Under the pieces are notes generated by a model, which saw only the letters and a list, made by a program, of their open reading frames with translations, had not been told where the DNA came from and did not search any database. Positions 35,621-45,204 of a stretch of 64,000 nt of DNA are shown here, in pieces. Each line of letters opens with the position of its first letter. Positions within the stretch are counted from its first letter, which is position 1. Location: contig PZJY01000012.1 of assembly GCA_031472005.1 (NCBI GenBank), positions 1,550,001 to 1,614,000 of the forward strand. The letters run 5' to 3'. The translations under genes were made by a program, and so were the position numbers. The stretch is from Tetracladium setigerum. Its lineage: Eukaryota; Ascomycota; Leotiomycetes; Helotiales.

Positions 35621-35751
35621 GCCGATATATCTTGACGAGGCCACTCGTTGGAAATACTTGAGTTATGAGATCAAGGTCTTGGAAGAGCGTCTGTCTAGGT
35701 AGTTTCTCTAGGTCAGCTGGTTGTACTGTCACGTTATCCACTGAAGCAACG

Positions 35752-35870
35752 GAAGAGAAAATAAGCTACCTTCTCTTGGCACGGATTTTTTGTTGCATGC
35801 CGCATCCAGCTGTAAGCATCTGTAAGCATTGTGTAAACGTTCACGGCCTGTAAACGTTCTGCAATGGGGG
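35752..35870. repeat. Tandem repeat unit 1 (about 110 bp)
   Basis: Starts GAGAAAATAAGCTAC, contains TTGTTGCATGCCGCAT, CCAGCTGTAAGCATCTG and two GTAAACGTTC motifs. Followed directly by a second unit. Confidence 0.8.
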
Positions 35871-35971
35871 TAGAGAAAATAGGCTACTCTTGGCACAAGC
35901 TTTTTGCTGCACGCCGCATTCCAGCTGTAAGCATCTGTAAGCATTTGGTAAACAAGTTCTGCAAAGGACCC
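35871..35971. repeat. Tandem repeat unit 2 (about 100 bp)
   Basis: Repeats the same order as unit 1: GAGAAAATAGGCTAC, CTTGGCACAAGC, CCAGCTGTAAGCATCTG, GTAAAC and GTTCTGCAA. It lacks one internal GTAAACGTTC copy. Confidence 0.8.
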
Positions 35972-36599
35972 CACACATAGCCGTGGACATATAGGTACCT
36001 GTTTCATTGGGCCGGATCGAGTCCGGGACATTGCCTAGATTGAGGATAGATTTTCAAGAAGTAGGCACGTTATGGAAAAATAAAATTAAAACGTTGGTTC
36101 GACAGTTCTTCCAACATTGCCAAGCCTTGTTGGAACCAACAATCACGATACGAACTGGATTGTTCCGCCTATCAAAACAGACGATTATATACTATTTCCA
36201 AACAAAATATGGAGAAAGTCTTCTTGATGTACAATTGGGAAATGACATGCTGCTTAATTGCTTCATCAGATACGATTTCCAAGAACCTTGGCACGTCTTG
36301 GGAAGATATTTTGGACAGAATCTTGGTTCCTCTAAGCACGACCATAGCTTGTTAAAGAAGAATATTAGGAGTATTTGTTCCTCCTATTAAAATAATTAAT
36401 ATGTACTGCTTCTAAATACGTTGCCGAGAAAGCGTTCTGAAAATATAAAACCGGAGAGGCACGCTGCTTGAGCACTTCCTTAGATCCATCATTTCTGATA
36501 CCGAGCTCATCCTGCTTCAGCTCTCATTGATACACTGTAATTGACTTACGTCTGAAACAATAAATAAATACACCTTTTCATTCTACCCGTACCTGTCCT

Positions 36600-37031
36600 A
36601 TGGATTCTCACACTGAAGATCCTGTCCGCGACATACCGCCATCTTCTGCCCCCTCCTCAGTACAAGCAGCTCAATTATGGACACTTGACGGATATCCCAT
36701 CGTGGACGGCAAATACCATAACCTTGTAACTGATCGCATTCAAGTACATACCGGTCTTCTTCGGGGTGGCCCTCCCTCCGTATCTGTGCATTGGCACAAC
36801 CGTGGAGGCAACAGTGGGAGGCACGATCAATTCTACGCTGTCGGTAGTCTCAGCAGATGCAAAGTAACCGATTATCTCATCCGAGTAGGCGAGATGTTGA
36901 AGAAGGAGAAGTGTACCGTTACTTCGTTGAACGCAACCGAGTACGCTGTGAATGTCGTTGTAATGACTGAGCTATTGAATGTGGACTTTATGGCGCTGCT
37001 GAGGGATGGGCTTTTAGTAACTTCAACCTGA
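36600..37031 (+). CDS. Orphan single-exon ORF, hypothetical protein
   Basis: 143 residues from an ATG with good upstream context (T/C-rich leader; AAATATAAAA at about 36436-36446 could be a TATA element). The product starts MDSHTEDPVRDIPPSS and has LWTLDGYPIVDGKYHNL, VHTGLLRGGPPSVSVHWHNR, VGSLSRCKVTDYLIRVGEML and MTELLNVDFMALLRDG. No signal peptide, membrane segment or family that I recognise. Amino-acid use looks protein-like rather than random, with a mixed alpha/beta pattern. It sits alone between two direct copies of the acetyltransferase 5' block, so it may be lineage-specific. It could still be a chance ORF. Confidence 0.4.
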   Translation: MDSHTEDPVRDIPPSSAPSSVQAAQLWTLDGYPIVDGKYHNLVTDRIQVHTGLLRGGPPSVSVHWHNRGGNSGRHDQFYAVGSLSRCKVTDYLIRVGEMLKKEKCTVTSLNATEYAVNVVVMTELLNVDFMALLRDGLLVTST

Positions 37032-37344
37032 ATGATCGAGGAAGTGTTTTCAACTTACCAGAGAACTTAGAAGTAAGCGGCTGATGGGTGGCTATAGACT
37101 TTTAGGTGTATTTTTGTCCTAAATGTTTTAGCAAAATAAAGAATTCCTGTTGAGACAGCTCATACCTTGACCAGAAAACCTACACTCTCGTTGACTGATC
37201 ATTTCATTATTTGGAGTACGTTTGATGACCTCTCGCGTGTATGAAGGTCCTTGGTGTTGATTATTTTGAATTCTTCTCATTTCGGAAACGCCTCGAGCTC
37301 TGCTACCGCCGCAACTGCTTTCTCACTCAATGCGTACTGAACTG

Positions 37345-37672
37345 GTTCCGTTGACATGAGGGTCGATGAAGTCGGGCGGATTGCTCGCTGGAGGAGAGCT
37401 CATGCCGACTTATATTTGCGAAGCCACTCATACAGTAGGAAATACTTGAATCTACGAGATCAAGATCTTAGAAGAGTGTCTATCTGGGCTATTTATTCAG
37501 GCCAGCTGGTTGTCCTGTCATGTTGTCCACTGAGGCAATACCTTGCATTCGATTGGCTGGGAAATAAGCTACTCTTGGCACAAGGCTTTTGTTGTATGTC
37601 ACATTCTAGCTGTAAGCAATCTGTACCTTTTGTAAAACGTTTCCGGCCTGTAAACATTCTGCAAAGGTTGGA
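37345..37672 (-). pseudogene. 5' fragment of LYC1-like acetyltransferase gene, copy 2
   Basis: Degenerate second copy of the 5' end of the gene at 35620. On the minus strand it begins with ATG at 37401-37403 and reads MSSPPASNPPDFIDPH, 12 of 16 residues identical to the intact start MNSPPESHPPDFNDPH. Then similarity stops and the frame ends 10 codons later. Upstream homology (higher coordinates) continues for about 270 bp, including the CCAGCTGGTTGT block and one copy of the 110-bp repeat (37561-37672). No acetyltransferase body is found between the two copies. Confidence 0.7.
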
Positions 37673-38200
37673 ACGCACCTAGAATTCTTCAAGAAATAGG
37701 AAAGGAATATGTACTTTCTTTCTGAAGGAGTAGACTCGTAAAAGCAAGCAAGTTCGTATATCAACTTAAAATTAAGAGAAAGAAATTCGAGAGAGCAATA
37801 TACTTACATGTCAATTTCGGATGTCTCCAAGCGGGATTTTCAAATCTTGAGTATTGACCGCTGCTTGTATCACGCTTGCAAGTAAAAATTACCACCGACC
37901 CATCGAATGAAGACCATTTAAAGTATGTGTTGACCATATAGTGATGACCGTTTAAGTGAATCGAGAATTACATTTATTATTCACACACCACAGACTGGGG
38001 TACTTGTGCCACGAGACGCGAGATCATCTGTACCGTACGTCAGCACAACGCGCCAAGACATCGAACTAGTGAGACCGACGACCTTGAAACTCGACATCTA
38101 TTGAAGCACAACTACCAGAGGCTCCAGAAGGTCTGCCGACGGTTTAAAGTCAGACTGATTGAATAGACTGCGAAGCTGGGACTGCTTCCATTCCGACACA
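37673..38200. other. Intergenic, upstream of MFS gene
   Basis: 528 bp of A/T-rich sequence with the MFS transporter promoter. No other feature seen. Confidence 0.55.
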
Positions 38201-40029
38201 ATGGCCATCGTCTCAAAATACCTCCCTTTCGCCTCCTCCACAACCACCCTCCAGGCCACCGCTTACCTCTTCGCCGTTTGTCTTTTCTCGATATCTTTCC
38301 TCGTCTTCCTCAACAGCAGTGTTTCATTTGTCATTACCGACCTCATAGGCGTCAAGAAGGAAGTGGGAGATCTGGTTGGCACACTGGGTTTTGCAGATGA
38401 GTTAGTCGCGCTGTTTGCATGTCCCTTATGGGGTATTCTTTCGGACAGGTTGGGAGTAAGACAAGTTTGTGTGGCAGGCTATACAATTGTCGGGTTGGCG
38501 TTGGTGTTGTTTGTGCAGGCGAAGAATGTGTATCCGCAGCTGTTGCTGGCAAGGATACTGTTTAGTTTGGGAGGTTCTGCTACGTATGTCATTCGTCCAT
38601 ATGAGGGGCAAAGCAAGACTGACATTTGGACTTTAGCGCTACGATGGTAACAGCTATTCTACCCTCGATGACGGGGAGTAATAACAGAGAGGTCGGGTAT
38701 TTGGCTGAGAGCGGAGATGGACCTCTGGTTGAGCCAGTTAATCCACGACACAGCATTTCCCACTCGATGGATTCGGACATGACAATTACGCCAAATACAT
38801 ATAGCAGATTGACATCAACACAATCGAATATCAATAGGAGGACAGGTACGGATACCGAGAAAACCGTGGCAAGTCCACCGCGACTAGCTGGCCTAGTAGG
38901 AGTTTTCACAGGATGCGGAGCTCTGGTTGCCCTGACTGTGTTCTTGCCACTGCCAGCCCAATTCTCTCACGTCAAAGGAGTCACACAAGCGCAAGCGGTC
39001 GCGAATAGTTTCTATGTTGTCGGTTCTATATCATTGCTGGTGGCATCATTTTGCTTCTTTGGACTGCGGGGTCTACAAGGAGAGGAAGGGAAGGGTTGGG
39101 ATTTATTGCTTGGGAAGACGCCGAAAGCAAACGGATACCAGATCACGCCACAGTCTGAGGGGGAGGTGACCCAAGCCCGAGCTCCATTTCTGCCATACTG
39201 GCGGCTACTGTTGGACTCCACATTGTTAGGATTTAAGGATGCCCAAATCGGACTTGGCTATCTCGGAGGATTCGTTGCAAGAGCATCGTCTGTCGGCATA
39301 TCGCTATTTATACCACTCTTCGTTAACGCATATTTCATTCGCAATGGGTTTTGTCAGGGCTCACCAAATGACCCCTCACCAGAACTCAAGAAGGAATGTA
39401 GGGCAGCTTATGTTCTGGCAGCCGAGTTGACTGGAGTGTCTCAACTCATTGCTCTGCTTTGTGCACCTTTATTTGGCTACCTGTCAGATCGGTACCGAAG
39501 ATTTAATGTTCCACTACTAATAGCAAGCGTATTCGGTGTTATTGGCTACACAGCCTTTGCACGACTAGAAAGTCCAGAACCAAAGGATATCGACGGTAGA
39601 GGAGGAAGCCCAATTGTCTTTCTTATTGTCTCCATGATTGGCATTAGTCAGATTGGTGCAATTGTTTGCAGTCTTGGACTCCTCGGTCGTGGTGTTCTTG
39701 GTGATGAGGGCGGTTACAACCTCTCTGGACAGCTTCAAGGGTCTCGAAGCTATGCTCAAGTCGCAAGCCACGATCCCGCGGAGACTGCACCGTTAGTAGC
39801 AAGCAGGCATCAGCCAGTATCCAGGAGTCATTTGAAGGGATCTATCGCCGGCGTATATTCGCTCTCTGGTGGCGCAGCTATCCTATTACTTACCAAACTT
39901 GGAGGATCTCTATTCGACTCCTTGTCAACAGGAGCTCCATTCTATATGATGGCCATCTTCAATGGGATTCTGTTAGTTGTTGGAGTCGGATCTGGTTTCT
40001 ATCGAGAATTTCGCAGGAGGGCACAATAA
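38201..40029 (+). CDS. Major facilitator superfamily transporter
   Basis: Polytopic membrane carrier; substrate unknown. Exons 38201-38583 and 38637-40029 (53-nt intron, GTATGT donor, TTTAG acceptor) sum to 1776 nt, 591 residues. About 12 hydrophobic segments: the first is LQATAYLFAVCLFSISFLVF. The MFS signature between segments 2 and 3 is GILSDRLGVRQ, echoed in the second half as GYLSDRYRR. A hydrophilic loop of about 65 residues (about 139-205) follows segment 4 rather than the usual central position. A second loop carries KTPKANGYQITPQSEGE. The pattern resembles uncharacterised fungal carriers of the yeast YCR023C type. I use the ATG at 38201 since the upstream in-frame codon is not ATG. 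Confidence 0.85.
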
Positions 40030-40374
40030 TCATTGAGAAATAGATTTTCACTTTTGGTCGCATTTATCACTTGGGAATTGATGATGGGGATTTGTGATGA
40101 ATTCTTTTCTTCATTGTTATTACCAACCAAGATGAAAGTTTACTTGCCTTACTTCTTTCTTGTCCTTTGATGGGCTGGCTCAATATGGAATCAAAAGGAA
40201 ACCAAAAGGATATAGGGAAAGATAAAAGGAAATACAAAGAGATACCCCGCGTGTCAGTTACCATAGTGGACCAGCTACTCATGTTCCATTCCGGCGGGAT
40301 GTCGACAAACTTTTCATCTGACCAAATCTACACACGCGATATCGAGTTGAAAGGCCTATTAGGGCCCTTTACCT
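40030..40374. other. Short intergenic between convergent genes
   Basis: 345 bp between the MFS stop and the stop of the minus-strand gene. Nothing recognised. Confidence 0.6.
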
Positions 40375-41516
40375 CTATCGCCTGAAGGACGAACCACGGG
40401 CGTACTTTCGAGTCTGGCTATCAACCTCGCTCTCAGATTCCTCCGCATAGGATATCAACCGCGTGGATCTCCGCTTCTTCGAACAAACTATCTCATCGAC
40501 CTCGTCTGCAATCTCCTCCCCACCCAGCTTTCTCTTCCGAGTAGATCGTCGCGATTCTTCAACTGCTGCACTCGTTGCGTTGTCATGAGCAGCAGCAGGA
40601 GAGTTGAAAGGAGTTCTCGTTGCGTCCTTTGCAGCAGCCTGGACCAACTGCTTGAACACTTGTTCAAGCGTTGCTCTGGTTGGTTGATTTGGAGAGTTAA
40701 AGGGAGTTCTCGTTGATCGCTTGGAAGCTACGGCCGAGTGTTTTATCGATTGCTTGGCTCGAGCTGGAGGTGTAGGAGATCTTGCGAAGCGAAGTCGACG
40801 TGTTGGTTTCGGGACAGCGAGGAGTTTCTCGTCGGCGGTGGTCTTGGAGCGGAGGGAGAATTGGCGAGTAGCAGGGGCCTTTGCAATTTGCATTGTCTTC
40901 TCTTCCTCCGGCTCGAAGCCAAAAATGACTGTTGGGACCTGGGGACGGCTAGATCTGCGCAGAATTGACTTGGGCATATTGATCTGTCCTCGTGCTGCTG
41001 TTTTCCTCTTCTTGTTTGTTGTCTTCTCGCCGTCCTCAGCTGTCATAGCAGCTAGTTTTAGATTTCTGCTTGTTCTCTCTTCAACTACTTCGTCCATGAT
41101 GACCTCAATAGTATCAGACATTGGAGAGGGTACCTCCAAACGCTCTTCAGGCTTCTGTTGAATCACTTTCTTCACTCTCGACCGCCTCAGCCGCCGAGAC
41201 TCTTCCTCATCTTCAAAATCCGACAAAGCAAATCTCTCACTATTACCATGAATCTCATTCGCAAAAAGTTCCACTCTCTCAGATGGCGAAAGAGCGAATC
41301 TCTCACTGTAGTAATCATGCGTTGATGTCGTCGTGATGAAAGGAGTGAATTGAGTGATTCGGCGTAACTTTGGCCGGATATGTCGGGGGTCTGTCCCATG
41401 TTTGCGATGGGAGCAGCTGCAAAGCGTGAGGGCGAGTGTGGGGGTGAGGGTTGGTTGGAATATGAGCCCCAGAGGATAAAGTCGAGGTCGGAGTGGTTCA
41501 TGATGTCGACGGTCAT
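40375..41516 (-). CDS. Disordered Ser/Thr-Pro-rich basic protein, frame interrupted
   Basis: Function not recognised. The likely start is ATG at 41516 (MTVDIMNHSDLDFILWGSYS); ATG at 41501 is an alternative. The N-terminal part is in a different frame from the 320-codon body. Adding one C to the five-C run in the codons for GQTPD (about 41384-41388) joins them as GQTPRHIRPKLRRITQF, which reads well; a splice explanation is poor. The body has two SERFALS motifs flanking ELFANEIHG, an acidic patch (DFEDEEESRR), the KSILRRSSRPQVPTVIFGF segment and two copies of TRTPFNSP. It ends with KKRRSTRLISYAEESESEVD. Nuclear localisation signals (KKRR, RKRK) are evident. A cell-cycle or chromatin role is only inference. 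Confidence 0.6.
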
Positions 41517-41522
41517 GATGGG

Positions 41523-41574
41523 GATGTTGATATCGATGTTGATGTTGATGTTGATGCTGATATTGATGTTGATT
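41523..41574. repeat. GATGTT/GATATT hexanucleotide repeat
   Basis: Imperfect hexanucleotide array just upstream of the start codon at 41516. If translated in frame it would give alternating Asn and Ile. Confidence 0.8.
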
Positions 41575-42617
41575 ACAAAATAAAAATATCTCGTTCGCTC
41601 CCTGGGCTGGAGAAAGACCTGTTTCTGTGTTGCTATGTTTCTGTCGGTGGGGTGATTGAGTAGATATATATACGTGTAGGATATGAATGGCAAACAGATT
41701 GTTTGCCCCATTGATGATGATTGCGAGAAACAATAGGATTGATTGAAGATTCAGATGTCAAAGAGCCCCCCTCGAGACTGAAGAAGGAGAATGAATCTCT
41801 TTGTGCTATCTCCATTGTCCTTTCTTCTGAATAGTAGTACATATTCGAGTACTTGGTTAGTTTGTTAGTTTTTATTATTTCTGCACTAAAAATATAAATC
41901 CATTGTATTGCCAAAAATAGAACCCTATTGTTCTGTTCTCTCACCCACAAAGACGACAACCCACAAAAAGGTAGAAGAACAAGTGCATTCATGTTATTCT
42001 CTTGCTACTTTACAAAGTTCACAATCTCACCCCTCTCCTCTGTCTCTGTTTGGCGTTTTCCCCCCTTGAAAAAATCTCCCAATTCCATTCATTGGGCCTA
42101 CCTTTGTTTCCACACAAACGATGATGATCATCTATTGTTTCTCAGTTCGTCCCCCACACATATATGATATTTCGTACTATGGTTAATTGACAAGTTCCAG
42201 GTTTGGTATTCCTGTCCGTCACTTACATCCCCGCGATTATTTCCCACCCTCGCTTATTCCCCTCTCCTCTGCTCTTCCAAGCTCTTTTGCTCACTCGCTT
42301 CCATTCTTTGGCTTGTGTCTTGTCTCGCCTCGTCTAACAAACGAACGAACCCCAAAACCCCGCTCCCGCTTAACGAGGGAGGCTTGATTTTTTTTTTTGT
42401 TGCACGACGCGATTTTCTCGCTTGTTGTTCGCTTGAGAGATCAACATTTCTTGTTCTGGGATGGTTTGGTTTTGGCTTCGCTTGTGGCGGGGAGGGGGAA
42501 GGGGGAAGGGGAAGGTTGGAAAAATGATATACTAAATTCGAAGAGAGAAAACACCCCTCTCAAAGGAATCCACGACCTGAAATGCACGAACGGGAAAAGA
42601 AACCTTCCATAATCATG

Positions 42618-42660
42618 ATTTCATTTCATTTCATTTCCGTGTCATTTCCATTCCATTCCC
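42618..42660. repeat. CATTT/CATTC pentanucleotide repeat
   Basis: Imperfect pentamer array in the 3' flank of LEU2. Confidence 0.75.
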
Positions 42661-42774
42661 TTAAACTTTTATCTATCTAGCCCATAATTTTTTTCGGGTT
42701 TTCTTTTCGAGAAACCAACTCCAGACAACAGACAAGACAAGATTGGGTTCAGGTCAAGTCAGGTCAAGTCAAAA

Positions 42775-44165
42775 TCATGCCAACTCCCCCAAAACAACCT
42801 TCAGCTCAGCGGCAACGGCATCACCAACCTCGACCGTACTCGACGAGCCACCGATATCCTTTGTCCTGATACCCTTCTCAATCACACGGCGAACTGCCTC
42901 CTCCACGGCCTTGGACTCGGCGGGGAGGTTGAGGGAGTATTTCAGCATCATGGCGATGGAGAGGATCGTTCCTACTGGGTTGACGATGCCTTGGCCGGAG
43001 ATGTCGGGGGCGGAACCTGGTGGGTGGGAAAGGAGCATTAGTTTTTTTTTGTTCATTTGGAGAGATGATTTACGGGATTTTATGGGATGTTATGTGGAGG
43101 GCAAGGGGAAAGACTTACCATGGATAGGTTCATAGATACCATTGCATTTGCCCTTTCCATCTGGCACACCACTCAAACTAGCACTAGGCAAAAGCCCAAT
43201 ACTACCCGGAATAACACTCGCCTCATCACTAATAATATCTCCAAACAAATTACTCGTGATGACAATGCCATTCAACGCTCTGGGGTTCTTAACCATCAAC
43301 ATAGCCGCGCTATCAATCAAATGGTGCCCCAGCTTCAACTGCGGGAACTCCTTGGCCATCACCTCTGTAACAACCTTCCTCCACAACCTCGACGTCGCCA
43401 ACACATTCGCCTTATCCAAACTCCACACTGGCAACGGCGGATCAGACTGCAGAGCCAAATGCGCACCCAAGCGCGTAATCCGCTCAATCTCTGGCCGCGA
43501 GTACGGCTCCGTATCCCATGCCACTCCATCACCATCATCCTCCTTCCTCTCACCAAAGTAAATCCCACCAGTTAACTCTCGGATGATGTTGAAGTCCGTG
43601 CCTCTGCATACTTCGGCTTTGAGAGGCGAGATGTCGACGAGGGACTCTGACGCGAAGTTGCAGGGGCGAAGGTTGCCGTATGTGCCCATTTGTTTGCGGA
43701 GTGCGAGAATGCCTTGTTCTGGTCGGACGGCACCTGTGCCCCATTTTGGGCCGCCGATGGCACCGAGGAGGACGGCGTCGGCAGATTTGGCGGCTTCGAG
43801 GGCGGCGGCTGTGAGGGGTTCGCCTGTTGCGTCGATTGAGCACTGTAGAAGGGTGTTAGATTGGGGGATAGACAGAGAGAGGCCGAGGGGGGAGTGTATT
43901 TACGCCGCCGAGAAGGTGTTCTTGGAAGTTGAATTTTCCAGAGGATGGTCGTTCGGCTTCAATGACTTTGAGGACCTGAATGCTAGTTAATTGAGTGTTT
44001 GGCGGGGTTGTCACAATGTTGAGGACATACCTTAATGGCCTCTGCCACGACCTACGTAATTGATTGTCAGTTGGGATTTCCTCAATCAAGTAGAAGAGAA
44101 TCTGCAAAGCTTACCTCTGGGCCGCAGTGATCTCCACCAAAGACTACGATGTTGTGAGTTGCCAT
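42775..44165 (-). CDS. LEU2: 3-isopropylmalate dehydrogenase (leucine biosynthesis)
   Basis: NAD-dependent oxidative decarboxylation of 3-isopropylmalate, third step of leucine synthesis. Five exons: 44165-44115, 44051-44031, 43975-43904, 43842-43119 and 43016-42775, total 1110 nt, 369 residues, the family size. The second exon is only 21 nt (VVAEAIK). Family blocks: NIVVFGGDHCGPEV start, LLGAIGGPKWGT, RPEQGILALRKQ, the substrate-loop ELTGGIYFG, YSRPEIERITR, SLDKANVLATSRLW, GIVITSNLFGDIISDEAS (metal-binding Asp) and YEPIHGSAPDISGQGIVNPVGTI split by the last intron, with the NAD-binding HGSAPDI intact. Donors GTAAGC, GTATGT, GTAAAT and GTAAGT are normal. Confidence 0.97.
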
Positions 44166-45204
44166 TTCGAAGAGAATGAAAGAGATTGGATGTGTTTGTT
44201 TGTGAGGGGAAGAGAGAGTTGTGTTTGTTTTATCGTCCAACCCTCATGCCGTTTGAGCGAAAAAGCAGCTTAAGTGCCCCGCACTCCGACTTCGGCAGTA
44301 GCTGTAGCGACCTGTGCTCAGATCTACGCGGAAGAATGTAAGATGTGCAGGCAGTATTTGCCCCTCGCTAATCGCCTCTTTTGAGGAGCAAAGTAAACAA
44401 ACACAGAAACAAATCACTTCGAGAATAGCCAAGGAGGATAAAGCATTCAATCGCACAAAGCAGATGTTTATGTATTTCTTATAATAAAGTATACCCATTT
44501 CTTCCACTTCTCAAGAATAGGGCCCTCGTCTGCACTATTACCAAACATCTTTTGATGGCAACTACTCCGAGAGGCTTGCTTTCCCCCATATTCCATCCAA
44601 CCCCCTCTATGTCTCTCCCCTTCTGCTTAAACCAACTCATATGCCCTTTTTTCCCTTCATTCCAGCCCATTTCAATTCATGCAAATTATCCCTGTTCGTC
44701 CATCCGTCCTTTCAATCTCGATGCCAACGCATCGCTTCCCATCCCAATGTCCATCCACCCACCCTTCCCATCCATCCATCCATCCATCCGTCGCTGTGCA
44801 TTTTTCATCTCAATTTTTGCAAGAAGGTCTTAAAGTAAGAAATATGAGACACAGGAAAACAAGGGGAAAACGCTATGCACCTTGAAGTACTTTTTACATT
44901 CTTTCATTCTTTCCAGGGGACAAAGGAAAGAAGGGCGGGGGTATCTAAGACAAGAAATCGAAGAGAAGATGTGTCCTGGGAATCAACAAATGAGATTGGT
45001 GATGTTCTTTGGTGTATTCTGTTTCAAGTTTTTCGTACTTATGAAATTGTAGTGTGTGCTGTTGGGGGTGCTTGTGATATATGTGTGTTGTAAGATTCGG
45101 TGAGGAATGTCCCCATAAACGCAGACATTGTGTTCATGGTGACTTCAAGTTTATAATCTGTTCAAAGAGAATTCTATAAACAGGCCTGTCCAACCGGGAG
45201 ATTC
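44166..45204. other. Intergenic, LEU2 promoter and PHD gene 3' flank
   Basis: 1 kb. The LEU2 promoter has no clear CCGG-type Leu3 site in the first 200 bp. A CCAT repeat lies at 44750-44789. No gene seen. Confidence 0.55.
44750..44789. repeat. CCAT tetranucleotide repeat
   Basis: CCAT/CCAC units with five perfect CCAT near the right end. The same motif family appears, on the opposite strand, at 2719-2800. Confidence 0.8.

Larger units (their letters stand above)
35550..35971. repeat. Duplicated block, copy 1 (acetyltransferase 5' end plus flank)
   Basis: Covers the first codons of the LYC1-like gene and its upstream flank. Shared with 37345-37672 in the same orientation: the GGAGGAGAG..CATGCCGA start region, AAATACTTGA, GATCAAG.TCTT.GAAGAG, CAGCTGGTTGT.CTGTCA and the TGTAAGCATCTGTA repeats match, with scattered substitutions and small indels. 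Confidence 0.75.
41517..42774. other. Intergenic with microsatellites
   Basis: 1.26 kb. Contains a GATGTT repeat next to the preceding start codon, a CATTT repeat at 42618-42660 and CAGGTCAAGT repeats near 42750-42768. No gene seen. Confidence 0.6.

Noticed and set aside
35550..37672. Direct repeats as LTRs of a retrotransposon
   Set aside because: No TG..CA ends, no gag or pol sequence, and the repeats contain host gene sequence.
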